DNA of 37,106 nucleotides from an uncultured Verrucomicrobia subdivision 3 bacterium (GTDB taxonomy: Bacteria; Verrucomicrobiota; Verrucomicrobiia; Limisphaerales; UBA8199): NCBI GenBank assembly GCA_903912925.1, contig CAIWJG010000097.1, positions 1 through 37,106 on the forward strand, given 5' to 3'. A program made the position numbers and the translations under genes. The first letter of the stretch is position 1, and every line of letters begins with the position of its first letter. The notes below the pieces were generated by a model. The model had not been told where the DNA came from. It made no database searches and saw only the letters and a list, made by a program, of their open reading frames with translations. Below, one piece after another: positions 1 through 8,037 of the stretch.

Positions 1-115
1 CCAAAGGCCCGTTTCATACCAGCCTGGGGCAACGCCCCAGGTCCATACCAGCAAAAAACCCATAAGCGCCAACGGCGCGTTCCATCCGTTCGGCATCGTG
101 CGTAATAGGCTGATA
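1..115. repeat. Intergenic hairpin-repeat cluster downstream of hsdR
   Basis: This stretch holds short palindromes, including GCCTGGGGCAACGCCCCAGG at about 23-42 preceded by TTCATACCA. The same unit (CCCAGGGCAACGCCCTGGG) recurs near 36,840 and in inverted form near 36,960. It lies downstream of the hsdR stop and contains no convincing gene. It is probably a member of a dispersed intergenic palindrome family. The hairpins could protect or terminate the hsd transcript, but there is no T-run to support a classical terminator. Confidence 0.55.
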
Positions 116-162
116 AATGGCGCATGACGGCGGACACCAACCACTTTGGCAAGCAAGTGGCG

Positions 163-3100
163 TCAGTTCGCTGCAACGTAGATATTATCACCCTGATCCG
201 CGTAGCTCTCGTAAACGTGCTCGAAGACCGCTGAGCACTTCTTCTGGTAGAGTTCGGGCGAATAGACCCGCGGCAGGCCAGCATCGAGCAGGCCCTTAAT
301 GGCGTCCTCGACGCCGGCGCGCGAACTTTGCCGTTTCCGCCAGTCGAGAACCAGCAGCGCCTTGATGCGCTCCAACAACAGCTTGGCCACCTTCTTCACC
401 TCGCTGCGCTCGTCGGCGCTCAAGTCTGGGGCGGGGCGGATGAGGATGTCAAAGATGACCAACTCCTCCTCCGTCATGTTCTCCCGGACGTGGCGCTGCT
501 GTTCCTTGGACAAGTTGCGGCTCAACTTTACCAACTCCTCAAACAACGCTTCAATGTTCCGGCTGCCGGCGTTGTAGGATTCTACCAGCTCCTCGAATTG
601 CTCCTGGAAGTCTGTCCGCGTTTTGTTCAGCCGAATCAACTTCTCCAGTTGGGCGCGGATGGCCGCTTTGAGGACTTCCAGGTCGGTGTTCTTGTGTTTG
701 GACTCCTTGAACCGCCGCCGCAGCGCCTCGAAGTCAATCTTCGATAAGTCCATCACCGGCGCGGGCTTGGCGGACATACCAACGCCGGTGATTGAAGCGT
801 CGAGCAACTGGTTGATGCCGCCCATCACGCCGGAGATGTCCGCTGGGTTCGGATTGAGCTTGGCGCGGATGGCATCCGCGATAGCGGCAACACAGGCTAC
901 GCGACCTGCGAATTCCAGGGCCGTCGGGTCAGGCTTCACCGCACCGTAAAGCGTGCCCACCAGCCTCTCGTGGCCGAAGAACTCCCGGCGGAGCGGATCG
1001 GGGGAAATCAGGGCGTTGACCGCCTCGTCCATTCGTTGCAGCCGCTCCATGCTGCCGGTGAGCAGTTGTTCGATGGCAACCAGGACCACCCCACGGTTCG
1101 CGCAGAAGAGGGCCGCCGCGTCCACCGCCTTCCGCAATTCCTCGACGAGCTTCTGCTTGTCCCTGACCGGGTTTTTGCCGCCCGTGCCGGCGCCGTAGAT
1201 GGCCAGCGCCTTTTCGAGCGAGGCGAAGACATTGGCATAATCCACGATCACGCCGCTGTGCTTGCCGGGGAAGACGCGGTTCGCCCGGGCGATGGTCTGC
1301 ATCAACGTGTGATTCCGCAGGGGCTTGTCGAGATACATGGTGGAACAGCTTGGCGCGTCAAAGCCGGTCATCCACATGGCGCACACAAACACGAGCCGCA
1401 ACTGGTCGTCCGGGTCTTTGAACTTCTCGTCGAGCGGCGGCTGCGACTCGTTCATCCGCCTCCTGTGCGGCACGATGTCCAGGCCGTGCTTCTGCATCTG
1501 GGCAATCTCATTCTGGCCCGGCGACACGATGAGCGCCATGTCGGTTGTCTGCAAAATCCGCAGGCGGTCCAGCAGCTCATCCTTCGTGTCGGCTGGCAGA
1601 CCATACCGCCCGAGTTCCTGCTCCACCCGCTCGTGCTCCGCTGCCCATTGTTTCCGCACCTTGTCGTGCATCTTGAGCGCGGTGGCCTTATCAATGGATA
1701 CCACCATCGCCTTACCGATGAAGCCGCGCCCGAGGAAATGCCGCACGATGTCCTGGGCGACCGTCTCCAGCCGGTCGTCGCGGGTGAGGATGTGGTATTG
1801 CCGGCTCAACTCGCGTTCGAGCTTCGCTTCCTGTTCCGGGTCGAGTTCTGCCGCCTCGATGAGGCTGTAGATGTCCTCGTTCAGGTCCGGGTTCACGAGT
1901 TGCAACTCCGGCGTGCGGTTTTCGTAAAAGAGCGGCACGGTCGCCCCGTCCTCGACGGATTGCTGGAAGTCGTAGATGGAGACGTAATCGCCGAAGACCT
2001 CCTTCGTCCGTTCCTCCCCGACGATGAGCGGCGTGCCGGTGAACGCGATGAAGATCGCCTTGGGCAGCGCCGCGCGCATGTTCAACGCCAGCGTGTCGTA
2101 TTGGCTGCGGTGCGCCTCATCGGCGAGGACAATCACGTCGGGCCGGTCGCACAGCATCTCCGGCGTCTGGAACTTATGAATGAGCGTGAAGACATAACGA
2201 TGATTACCGCGCAGCAACTCCCGCAGATGCGCACCGCTCTCGGCGTGGCATTGGTCGCCCTCGGCTTCGCTCACCGCGCCGGTGGCCTTGAACGTCTTGG
2301 CGATCTGGTCGTCCAATTCCACCCGGTCCGTCGTGATCACGAATGTCCAGTTGCCCGGGACCTTCCGCAGCACCTTCTGGGCAAAGAACACCATCGAATA
2401 GCTCTTGCCGCTCCCCTGCGTCTGCCAAAACACCCCGCCGCGACCGTGGCCAGCCTTGCGCGCGGCAAACATCGCCGCGATGGCCTTGTTCACCCCGAGG
2501 ACCTGATGATTCTGCCCGATGATTTTCACCAGCCCGGCCTTGTGTTCGGAAAAGAGGGTGAAATTCTCCACCAGGTCGAGCAGCCGCGACGGCTCGCACG
2601 TACCGCGAATCATCACCTCCAGCGACACCCGCCGTGGTTCGTCCTCGCGCTCGATGCGCTTCCACTCGAAGAACCGCCCCCAATTCGCCGTGAGCGAGCC
2701 AACCCGGCTGTCCGTGCCGTTGGATGCGATCAGCAGCGCGTTATACCAGAACAACGCCGGGACTTGCTGCTTGTAGTGCGTCAGGTTCTCGTCGAACGCC
2801 GCCCGCGCGGGCACGCCCGGCTTCTTCAACTCGATCACTACCAACGGCAGGCCGTTGATGAAGCCGACCAAATCCGGCCGGCAGGTGTAAAGCGCGCCGG
2901 TGACGCTGAACTGGCTGGCCAGCAGGAAATCATTGTTCGCCGGATGCTCCCAATCCACCACGCGCACCCGCTCCGTCTTCTGCCCGCCGCCTTTGGAACG
3001 AACTCCCTCTCCGCCTCGACTGGGGAGAGGGCTGGGGTGAGGTGTCGAATCTGTTCCCGTGTCGGCCACGGACACCTTGATGCCTTCCTTGAGCAGCAGA

Positions 3101-3384
3101 TACACCTCGCGATTTGCCGCCTCCAGGCTCATGGCTGAACGGTCGCGGACCAATTCATCCACGGCGGCGGTGATGGCCTCGGGCGGCAGCGCGGGATTCA
3201 ACCGCTCCAGCGCCGCGCGCAACCGGGACACCAGCACCACCTCGCCCTTCGTCTCCCGCAGCAACGTACCGGTCGCACCGAAGCTTTCCTCCCACGCCGA
3301 CACCGTGGTCCAACCAAGCTCGGCGAACAACCCGATGGCGGGCTGCTCGACTAGCTGGTCTTCGGTGTAGGCGTGGGCGCTCAT
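163..3384 (-). CDS. hsdR: Type I restriction enzyme R subunit (HsdR)
   Basis: This is the motor and nuclease subunit of a type I restriction-modification complex. It cleaves DNA lacking the host methylation pattern after ATP-driven translocation. The 1073 residues show an N-terminal PD-(D/E)xK nuclease (CRPDLV near residue 169, VIELKK near 184), a Walker A motif QGSGKS near 325, a DEAH box (ADEAHRS) near 420, motif III FTGTP, and motif VI QTIARANR. The length is normal for the family. The start MSAHAYTEDQ is supported because the same opening is copied in four remnants upstream. Residues of about 108-136 (TPHPSPLPSRGGEG...) are encoded by an interspersed palindromic repeat at about 3001-3045. 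It is inserted in frame just before the conserved VDWEHP segment and does not interrupt a motif. This is the last gene of the operon, 47 bp after fic. Confidence 0.96.
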   Translation of the reverse strand: MSAHAYTEDQLVEQPAIGLFAELGWTTVSAWEESFGATGTLLRETKGEVVLVSRLRAALERLNPALPPEAITAAVDELVRDRSAMSLEAANREVYLLLKEGIKVSVADTGTDSTPHPSPLPSRGGEGVRSKGGGQKTERVRVVDWEHPANNDFLLASQFSVTGALYTCRPDLVGFINGLPLVVIELKKPGVPARAAFDENLTHYKQQVPALFWYNALLIASNGTDSRVGSLTANWGRFFEWKRIEREDEPRRVSLEVMIRGTCEPSRLLDLVENFTLFSEHKAGLVKIIGQNHQVLGVNKAIAAMFAARKAGHGRGGVFWQTQGSGKSYSMVFFAQKVLRKVPGNWTFVITTDRVELDDQIAKTFKATGAVSEAEGDQCHAESGAHLRELLRGNHRYVFTLIHKFQTPEMLCDRPDVIVLADEAHRSQYDTLALNMRAALPKAIFIAFTGTPLIVGEERTKEVFGDYVSIYDFQQSVEDGATVPLFYENRTPELQLVNPDLNEDIYSLIEAAELDPEQEAKLERELSRQYHILTRDDRLETVAQDIVRHFLGRGFIGKAMVVSIDKATALKMHDKVRKQWAAEHERVEQELGRYGLPADTKDELLDRLRILQTTDMALIVSPGQNEIAQMQKHGLDIVPHRRRMNESQPPLDEKFKDPDDQLRLVFVCAMWMTGFDAPSCSTMYLDKPLRNHTLMQTIARANRVFPGKHSGVIVDYANVFASLEKALAIYGAGTGGKNPVRDKQKLVEELRKAVDAAALFCANRGVVLVAIEQLLTGSMERLQRMDEAVNALISPDPLRREFFGHERLVGTLYGAVKPDPTALEFAGRVACVAAIADAIRAKLNPNPADISGVMGGINQLLDASITGVGMSAKPAPVMDLSKIDFEALRRRFKESKHKNTDLEVLKAAIRAQLEKLIRLNKTRTDFQEQFEELVESYNAGSRNIEALFEELVKLSRNLSKEQQRHVRENMTEEELVIFDILIRPAPDLSADERSEVKKVAKLLLERIKALLVLDWRKRQSSRAGVEDAIKGLLDAGLPRVYSPELYQKKCSAVFEHVYESYADQGDNIYVAAN
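3001..3045. repeat. In-frame palindromic repeat inside hsdR
   Basis: The segment reads CTCCCTCTCCGCC, a spacer, then GGGGAGAGGGCTGGGGTGAGG. This matches the repeat family found throughout the hsd locus. It keeps the hsdR frame open and adds a Pro/Ser/Gly-rich linker between the extreme N-terminus and the nuclease domain. Confidence 0.8.
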
Positions 3385-3431
3385 GGACGGTTTCCAATAC
3401 GCAGTTTAATACCTAGTTTCCGAGTTAATAC

Positions 3432-4478
3432 CTAGTTTATGATTTTCTCCCATTTTGCGCCCCGGCCCGTGCCGAGTGACTTGATTTTCTTTTCCTTTTG
3501 CAGCCGTGCCAGGATTTGGCGGATCAAATCCAAACCGACCCCGGGACAGCCCGCCTGCACATCAGCGACGCGGAAGGTGCTGATCTGGCGTTCAATTGCC
3601 GCGAGAACCGCTTCTGTCTTTTCACCCCTTGGAGATTTGAGCTGACCGACGCGCTGCTCAAACTCCTTGCACGCCTGCGTGAGGATAAAGAGCAGGAAAT
3701 TCAACGTCGGCCAGGGGTCGTGTTTGCCCTCGTGCCAGCGAGCGGAGCTTTGCTCCAGGACTTCGTAATAGCGTTCCTTGTTATCCTCGATGATGCGTTC
3801 GAGGCTGACATAGCGCCCCGCCTCGATACCGCAATGATAGCTCGCCAGCAGGAACAGCAGCCGGGAGACGCGGCCATTGCCATCGCGGAATGGATGGATG
3901 CAAAGGAAGTCAAGGTTCAGTGCGGCGGCCAGCACCAGCGGATGAATCCATTTCTCACTCTCGCCGCGATTCCACAACTCCACCATTTCGGTCATCGCCT
4001 GGGGGGTTTGCTGCGCGGAAACCGTCTTGAATCGAACGCGGCTACGGCCATCGGCGTAGGTCTGTATGATGTCCACGTCCTTTTCCTTGTATGCGCCCGC
4101 ATCCCAGATTTCGCCCCGGCAGAGCTTGTGCAGACGTTTGATGGTGGCTTCGGAGATGGGGAGTGCTGTCCCGCGCTCGTGGATGAGTTTGAGGGCGTCG
4201 CGGTACCCGCGCACTTCCTCTTCGTCGCGGTCGCGCAACGCGGGCTTGCCGAAGATCAGCGTGCCGATGCGCGATTTATCCACCTCCACGCCTTCGATGC
4301 GATTGGAGGAAATCGCGCTCTCGACCAGCGCGTGTTCACGCAGAACCTTGAGCTTCTGTGGGGACTGGCGTGTGAAGAGTTCCTGCTTCCCACGCGCCTC
4401 GGCGAGATCGGCCAGATACCAACTGGTGCGCGTGGGAATGCTCGGCGGTACGGCGGCAAGCTGGCGGAGAGTCATCAT
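3432..4478 (-). CDS. Fic family protein (probable AMPylase)
   Basis: This is a 348-residue Fic-domain protein. Fic enzymes usually transfer AMP from ATP to hydroxyl side chains of target proteins. The catalytic motif HPFRDGNGR is complete, with His195 as the catalytic base. An N-terminal inhibitory helix motif of the (S/T)xxxE(G/N) type is visible as SNRIEG near residue 60, so this is probably a self-inhibited class II Fic protein. The C-terminal 100 residues look like a winged-helix domain. It starts 10 bp after the stop of a chimeric hsdR/hsdS remnant and ends 47 bp before hsdR. Fic genes are frequent accessory genes in type I restriction loci, but their role there (regulation, or toxin acting when restriction fails) is not established. 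The target is unknown. Confidence 0.93.
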   Translation of the reverse strand: MMTLRQLAAVPPSIPTRTSWYLADLAEARGKQELFTRQSPQKLKVLREHALVESAISSNRIEGVEVDKSRIGTLIFGKPALRDRDEEEVRGYRDALKLIHERGTALPISEATIKRLHKLCRGEIWDAGAYKEKDVDIIQTYADGRSRVRFKTVSAQQTPQAMTEMVELWNRGESEKWIHPLVLAAALNLDFLCIHPFRDGNGRVSRLLFLLASYHCGIEAGRYVSLERIIEDNKERYYEVLEQSSARWHEGKHDPWPTLNFLLFILTQACKEFEQRVGQLKSPRGEKTEAVLAAIERQISTFRVADVQAGCPGVGLDLIRQILARLQKEKKIKSLGTGRGAKWEKIIN

Positions 4479-4487
4479 GGCATTTGT

Positions 4488-4868
4488 TCAATTCGCTTTC
4501 AAATTCACCTGCCCCGACAACAGACGCGGTAGCAGCCGGTCGCGGGTCAATTCATCCACGGCGGCGCTGACGGCCTCGGGCGGCAGCGCGGGATTCAACC
4601 GCTCCAACGCCGCGCGCAACCAGGAAACCAACACCAAGCTGCGCACCCTCCACCCGGCCTGCCGGCCACCCTTCTCCCGGCTCCTCTCCCACTGGGAGAG
4701 GCAGGGGTGAGGGTTCGCAGAATGGGAGAAGGGCCGGGGATGAGGGTTCGGCCCTGCCGAATACTCCGCGAACAACCCGATGGCGGGCTGCTCAAGCCCC
4801 TCTCCCCCTGGGAGAGGCTGGGTGAGGGTGCGCGGCGCTTGCTGGTCTTCTGTGTAGGCGTGGGGCAT
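4488..4868 (-). pseudogene. Chimeric remnant A: hsdR 5' end fused to hsdS 3' end
   Basis: This is an open frame of 126 codons. It starts MPHAYTEDQ like HsdR, carries a repeat-encoded insert (PRTLTQPLPGGEG), continues with EQPAIGLFAE, and then has a longer repeat block replacing about 27 HsdR codons. It resumes HsdR-like sequence (LRAALERLNPALPPEA...AVDELTRDR) and ends LLPRLLSGQVNLK, which matches the HsdS C-terminus. The joint falls at RDR/RD, where hsdR and hsdS share the bases CGCGACC. The stop is 10 bp before fic. A possible 34-codon leader begins at an ATG at 4977 behind AGGAGA and ends 4 bp before this ORF. Whether the chimera is only a scar or a coupling ORF cannot be told. Confidence 0.8.
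4686..4832. repeat. Palindromic repeats in remnant A
   Basis: There are three units of the CTCTCCC...GGGAGAGG...GGGTGAGGGT family, at about 4686-4716, 4716-4750 and 4797-4832. Their positions within remnant A correspond to those in remnant B and partly to those in remnant D. The repeats were therefore probably present before these remnants were duplicated. Confidence 0.8.
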
Positions 4869-4988
4869 TTTGTCAGAAACAGGTCTTGGCAACCTCTCTC
4901 GGATATGCTTTATTGTGCGCGGAGACTCGGCTGCGAGTAACCTTTGCTCTTTTGGAGTGAGGGGCACTCAAAAGCATTGTCTCCTTTT

Positions 4989-5123
4989 TCATGTTCGGGG
5001 GGTGTATAGGTCCGGCACGCAAAAGATGCCGAAGCTCTTGTAAGTATGGACTCCGTCATAACCTTCGCCCTTCCAGTTTAGCTGTTGGATTCGAGCACCA
5101 AAGCGTGCTTCGATTTCGGGGCG
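4989..5123 (-). pseudogene. C-terminal fragment of an unidentified protein
   Basis: In a different frame from the DUF1016 fragment upstream, the minus strand reads RPEIEARFGARIQQLNWKGE... and ends ...FCVPDLYTPRT at a TGA at 4989-4991. It has normal-looking protein composition over 44 residues and begins where DUF1016 similarity stops. It is likely the 3' end of a lost gene joined to the 5' part of the DUF1016 gene. I do not recognise the family. Confidence 0.4.
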
Positions 5124-5221
5124 GGTACCATAGCCGCTCCGCCGGCTTCTTGAGCTTGGTCAACAGGACGAGATTATGCCCCCACGGCAGCGAAGCCAAC
5201 GGTTCGGGCGGCGTCGCCGGA

Positions 5222-5248
5222 AATAGTCCAACAGGCTGTTGGACTATT
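5222..5248. repeat. 27-bp perfect palindrome
   Basis: Two 13-bp arms (AATAGTCCAACAG / CTGTTGGACTATT) flank a single central G. It lies inside the truncated DUF1016 gene and encodes part of TPIVQQPVG. It shares the centre AACAGGCTGT with a second palindrome 101 bp away. Confidence 0.85.
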
Positions 5249-5322
5249 GGCGTGGATGATTCTCTCGCGCCTGTGAGTGACTTTTCCCCAACAGACGGTC
5301 GGAGGTTTTCACCAGCTTCGGA

Positions 5323-5351
5323 CAATTGTCTAACAGGCTGTAAGACAATTG
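5323..5351. repeat. 29-bp near-perfect palindrome
   Basis: Two 14-bp arms (CAATTGTCTAACAG / CTGTAAGACAATTG) with one mismatch flank a central G. It has the same core and orientation as the 5222-5248 palindrome. The two bracket the extra segment of the truncated DUF1016 gene. Confidence 0.85.
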
Positions 5352-5800
5352 GTGTTTCCGACCACGCCGCCGCGAACGCCCGCATGAAAAGGAGGTTGGG
5401 CCGTGAAAACCCTTTCATCTCCGGGAACTCCGTCCGCAAATCCGCCGCCAGCCGCGCCACCACCTTCGCACCCCAGCCTTCCGTCTGCTGACGCTGGAGA
5501 ATCACACGCCCGATGTCCCAGTAGAGCGCGACCAACTCCCGGTTCACCGACAGCGCCGCCCTCACTTGCGCCGCGCGCACGCGCGACTTCAACTCCGCCA
5601 ATAACGGCCCGTAGCCCGTCGGCACAACCGCGGCTGCCTTCACTGGTTTCTGGGATCGCTTGCTCATACTGGACCTTTTCTACTCAAATAAGAACCTGCT
5701 GGAAATGAGCGACTTACGGCAGTCATCTCAGCCGCCGCTTGCCATTCCCCACGGCGTGTGCTATTCATATCTCGGCTTTGGAATGGGACTACCCGTTCGG

Positions 5801-5839
5801 CGAAGGGCTACTGGGACTACCCGGTGGCCCTTCGTTTTT
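5801..5839 (+). terminator. Strong terminator-like hairpin facing the plus strand
   Basis: CGAAGGGC-T-ACTGGG, loop ACTA, CCCGGT-G-GCCCTTCG forms a 15-bp stem with two G-T pairs, directly followed by TTTTT. No plus-strand gene lies upstream, so it appears orphaned. A 12-bp direct repeat TGGGACTACCCG occurs at 5784-5795 and again inside the stem at 5812-5823. Confidence 0.55.
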
Positions 5840-6029
5840 CTCAGGGAAGCATTTCAGCCCGTAGCCTTCCGCCCGCCCGCCTGGCCCGCGCCACAGCTTG
5901 CTCAATTCATCCACGGCGGTGGTGATGACCTCCGGCGGCAGCGCGGGATTCAGCCGCTCCAACGCCGCGCGCAACCGGGGCACCAACACCAAGCTGCGCA
6001 CCCTCAACCCGGCCTGCCGGTCACCCTTC

Positions 6030-6212
6030 TCCCGGCTCCTCTCCCACTGGGAGAGGCAGGGGTGAGGGTTCGCAGAATGGGAGGATGGCCGGGGATGAGG
6101 GTTCGGCCCTGCCGAATACTCCGCGAACAACCCGATGGCGGGCTGCTCGACCCCCTCTCCCCCTGGGAGAGGCAGGGGTGAGGGTGCACCGCATAGGAGA
6201 GGCTGGGTGAGG
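6030..6212. repeat. Palindromic repeats in remnant B
   Basis: There are at least four units of the same hsd-locus repeat family, at about 6030-6065, 6065-6105, 6152-6186 and 6186-6212. They are arranged as in remnant A, with one extra partial unit (GCATAGGAGAGGCTGGGTGAGGGTG). Confidence 0.8.
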
Positions 6213-6256
6213 GTGCCCGGCGCTTGCTGGTCTTCGGTGTAGGCGTGCGCGCTCAT

Positions 6257-6633
6257 GCTTCGGCTATTGAACAATCCAGCGAACACGTGCCGCTTGGTTC
6301 GACCCCCTGCGGGTCAAAAGGAAACCCTTTGAAATCCGGGGTTTCGCGACTGCTCGCCCGCTTTTGGTCCACGCTCTTTTGACAAAACCGGGCTGATTCG
6401 CAGTCATTTTGTCCAAAGACATCTGGGGTGACTGACAGGACGCAAAGCCCCTTCCCATCAAATACCCGTCAAATACGCGCCAGCCCTTGTTTGCAGGTGT
6501 TTGCAGTGCTTTGACCACGTTCCAAGCCGTGGTTTCTCGCTCCGCCATCAAATACCCATCAAACACCCAAACGCTTGGCTTTCCAGCCCTTGGTCGAGGG
6601 CTCGCGCTCATAGGGGTCTCCCGCGTCAAAGAA
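6257..6633. other. Spacer with paired 11-bp direct repeats and a doubtful ORF
   Basis: This 377-bp stretch separates the AlbA_2 gene from remnant B. On the plus strand CCATCAAATACCC followed by GTCAAATAC occurs at 6455-6476, and a near copy at 6545-6566. Each copy consists of two 11-bp units in tandem. A minus-strand frame is open from an ATG at 6611 to a stop at 6264, only 7 bp before the start of remnant B, and reads the repeats as VFDGYLM twice. I recognise no family in it. It may be a degenerate cassette or an integration or regulatory site. Confidence 0.4.
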
Positions 6634-8037
6634 CTACGCCCAGTAAGGCACATACCTCATCAATTTGTTGGCCGCGTTCGCATCCACCGGCTTGATCTTC
6701 TTCGCCGCGACCGCTTCGGCCAGCAGACGTGACGCCGTCGCCGCATTCTGCTTTTCGATTTTGAATCGCTCGCGGAGGGACTCGTTGTTCGTGATCTGGT
6801 TGTTGACGAAGCGCAGACAGCAGTGCTGGTAAACCGCGCTCGTCCGCTCGTCCGGCGTCAGGTTCTTCAGCGGCTTGTAACGCGAGAGGATCACGGTCGT
6901 GTGATGACTTCCGAGCCGGCACTGGTAGGGCGGCAACTGCGCGCCTTCGATCTCCGTCACCACGGCATCCCTCCCATGCCCGCGCTCCTCGCAAATGCCG
7001 AGTTGCCGCAGCGCATCGGCGAACTTCTCATTGCGTGACTGGTTCTCGTCAATAAACCGGTCCACCGGCAAAATCGGCTGGCCCGGATTCGTCACCTCAA
7101 TCCGGTCGTCGAAGACTTCCACCGTGACGCCCGTGCCGCGCTCGTCCAGATCCTGATGCACAAGCGCATTCCCCACGACTTCGCGAATCGCCTTCTTCGG
7201 ATAGCCGTGCGTCGTCTTCCGCAAGGCGGCGCTCATGTCCTCGCTCGCGGACTCGTTGTGGATGAAATCAATCAGCGCCTCGAACCCGGCGGCATAGCCC
7301 TTGGGGTCGGTGGCGTCCTTCCCACCCTTCACCCTCGCCTTGGAAATGCCGTCATACACCAACACGCGAACCGCCTTCCGGGCGACGCTTTCGAAGTCGC
7401 CCAGCCGTTTCGCCAGCAGCAGCGCCCCCATGTTTGTGATCCTGGAAGTCGCGCCTTCCGCGCGCAGAAAGCCCTTTTGCACCAGCGTTTCCACCACCTC
7501 CGTGCGCGTGGAAGGAAACGGACGCTTCTTCAGGTCGAAGTAACTCTGCACGTCCAGCAGCCGAATCACGTCCTCCTCCGAACAGCCCCGCTTCGCCGGT
7601 TGCTCGATCCACTCCACCCGCCCTTCATCGAAAATCCTCCTCAACTGGTCCGGCGACATCGGCGCGAGCGACCAACCCGCCCGCATGAAATAGCGCCCGC
7701 CGTAGTGAATCGGCTGGCCCTGCGGTCGCGGCGGCACTTCAAACACCAGCACGCGGCCATCAGGATGAGGTATCTCCTGCCAAACCACCTTCAGATGGAT
7801 GCGCTCGTGGATTCCCGCCACCGTCCGCTCCGGCACATCGAATGCTTTCGTGCCCACCACCCGGCGGGGCGGCGCATCAGTCACACCGAGAACCATTCGC
7901 CCGCCACCCTCGTTGGCCAAAGCCACGCAGTAACCCACCAACTCCTCGAAATCGTAGCGGTTTTTCGCTTCCTTGAATTCGACGTGCTCGCTCTCCGAGC
8001 GCGCCAGCAGCAATGCGTTGAGTTCAGCGACTGTCAT
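6634..8037 (-). CDS. AlbA_2 (Schlafen-like) ATP-binding protein, COG2865 type
   Basis: This 467-residue protein has an N-terminal AlbA_2/Schlafen-type domain (SEHVEFKEAKNRYDFEELVGYCVALANEGGG..LGV). A middle ATPase-like/HTH region follows, with GNALVHQDLDERGTGVTVEVFDDRIEV-type sequence (GHKL-like core; GHGRDAV near residue 360) and a helical C-terminus. Such proteins are often annotated as transcriptional regulators and are frequent companions of type I restriction genes. A role in nucleic-acid sensing or control is plausible but unproven. The ATG overlaps the stop of remnant C by ATGA, so translation is probably coupled. The last residues YVPYWA are typical of the family end, so the gene appears complete. 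Confidence 0.88.
   Translation of the reverse strand: MTVAELNALLLARSESEHVEFKEAKNRYDFEELVGYCVALANEGGGRMVLGVTDAPPRRVVGTKAFDVPERTVAGIHERIHLKVVWQEIPHPDGRVLVFEVPPRPQGQPIHYGGRYFMRAGWSLAPMSPDQLRRIFDEGRVEWIEQPAKRGCSEEDVIRLLDVQSYFDLKKRPFPSTRTEVVETLVQKGFLRAEGATSRITNMGALLLAKRLGDFESVARKAVRVLVYDGISKARVKGGKDATDPKGYAAGFEALIDFIHNESASEDMSAALRKTTHGYPKKAIREVVGNALVHQDLDERGTGVTVEVFDDRIEVTNPGQPILPVDRFIDENQSRNEKFADALRQLGICEERGHGRDAVVTEIEGAQLPPYQCRLGSHHTTVILSRYKPLKNLTPDERTSAVYQHCCLRFVNNQITNNESLRERFKIEKQNAATASRLLAEAVAAKKIKPVDANAANKLMRYVPYWA

Larger units (their letters stand above)
5056..5667 (-). pseudogene. Truncated DUF1016 (YhcG-type) nuclease gene
   Basis: The N-terminal DUF1016_N domain is clear: GYGPLLAELKSRVR, then LYWDIGRVI, WGAKVVARLAADLR, FSRPNLLFMRAFA, and later LPWGHNLVLL and AERLWY. 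Family members are about 350 residues and carry a C-terminal PD-(D/E)xK nuclease. Here similarity stops after RLWY and the frame runs into unrelated sequence, so the nuclease domain is missing. About 40 extra residues between the RAFAAAWS segment and LPWGHN contain two near-perfect palindromes. The gene sits between remnants B and A in the hsd locus, where DUF1016 genes are common accessory genes. It is probably non-functional as a nuclease. Confidence 0.82.
5789..6256 (-). pseudogene. Chimeric remnant B: hsdR 5' end fused to unknown sequence
   Basis: It starts MSAHAYTEDQ exactly like HsdR and carries repeat-encoded inserts at the same two places as remnant A. It then runs through LRAALERLNPALPPEV...AVDEL. 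After VDEL (about 5905) the sequence changes to SKLWRGPGGRAEGYG..., which matches neither hsdR nor hsdS. The frame stays open to 5789. Over about 5905-6256 it is visibly very similar to remnant A on the DNA level. The unmatched tail includes a hairpin with a T-run on the plus strand, suggesting imported non-coding DNA. It is followed by 121 bp before the DUF1016 fragment. Confidence 0.75.

Noticed and set aside
970-3138. A 722-codon open frame on the plus strand
   Set aside because: It is antisense to hsdR, whose motifs are all intact. The product is rich in Arg, His, Val and Leu without domain pattern, as expected for the complement of a GC-rich gene.
3498-4532. A 344-codon open frame on the plus strand
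   Set aside because: It is antisense to fic, whose catalytic motif is clear; no recognisable motif is present in the antisense product.
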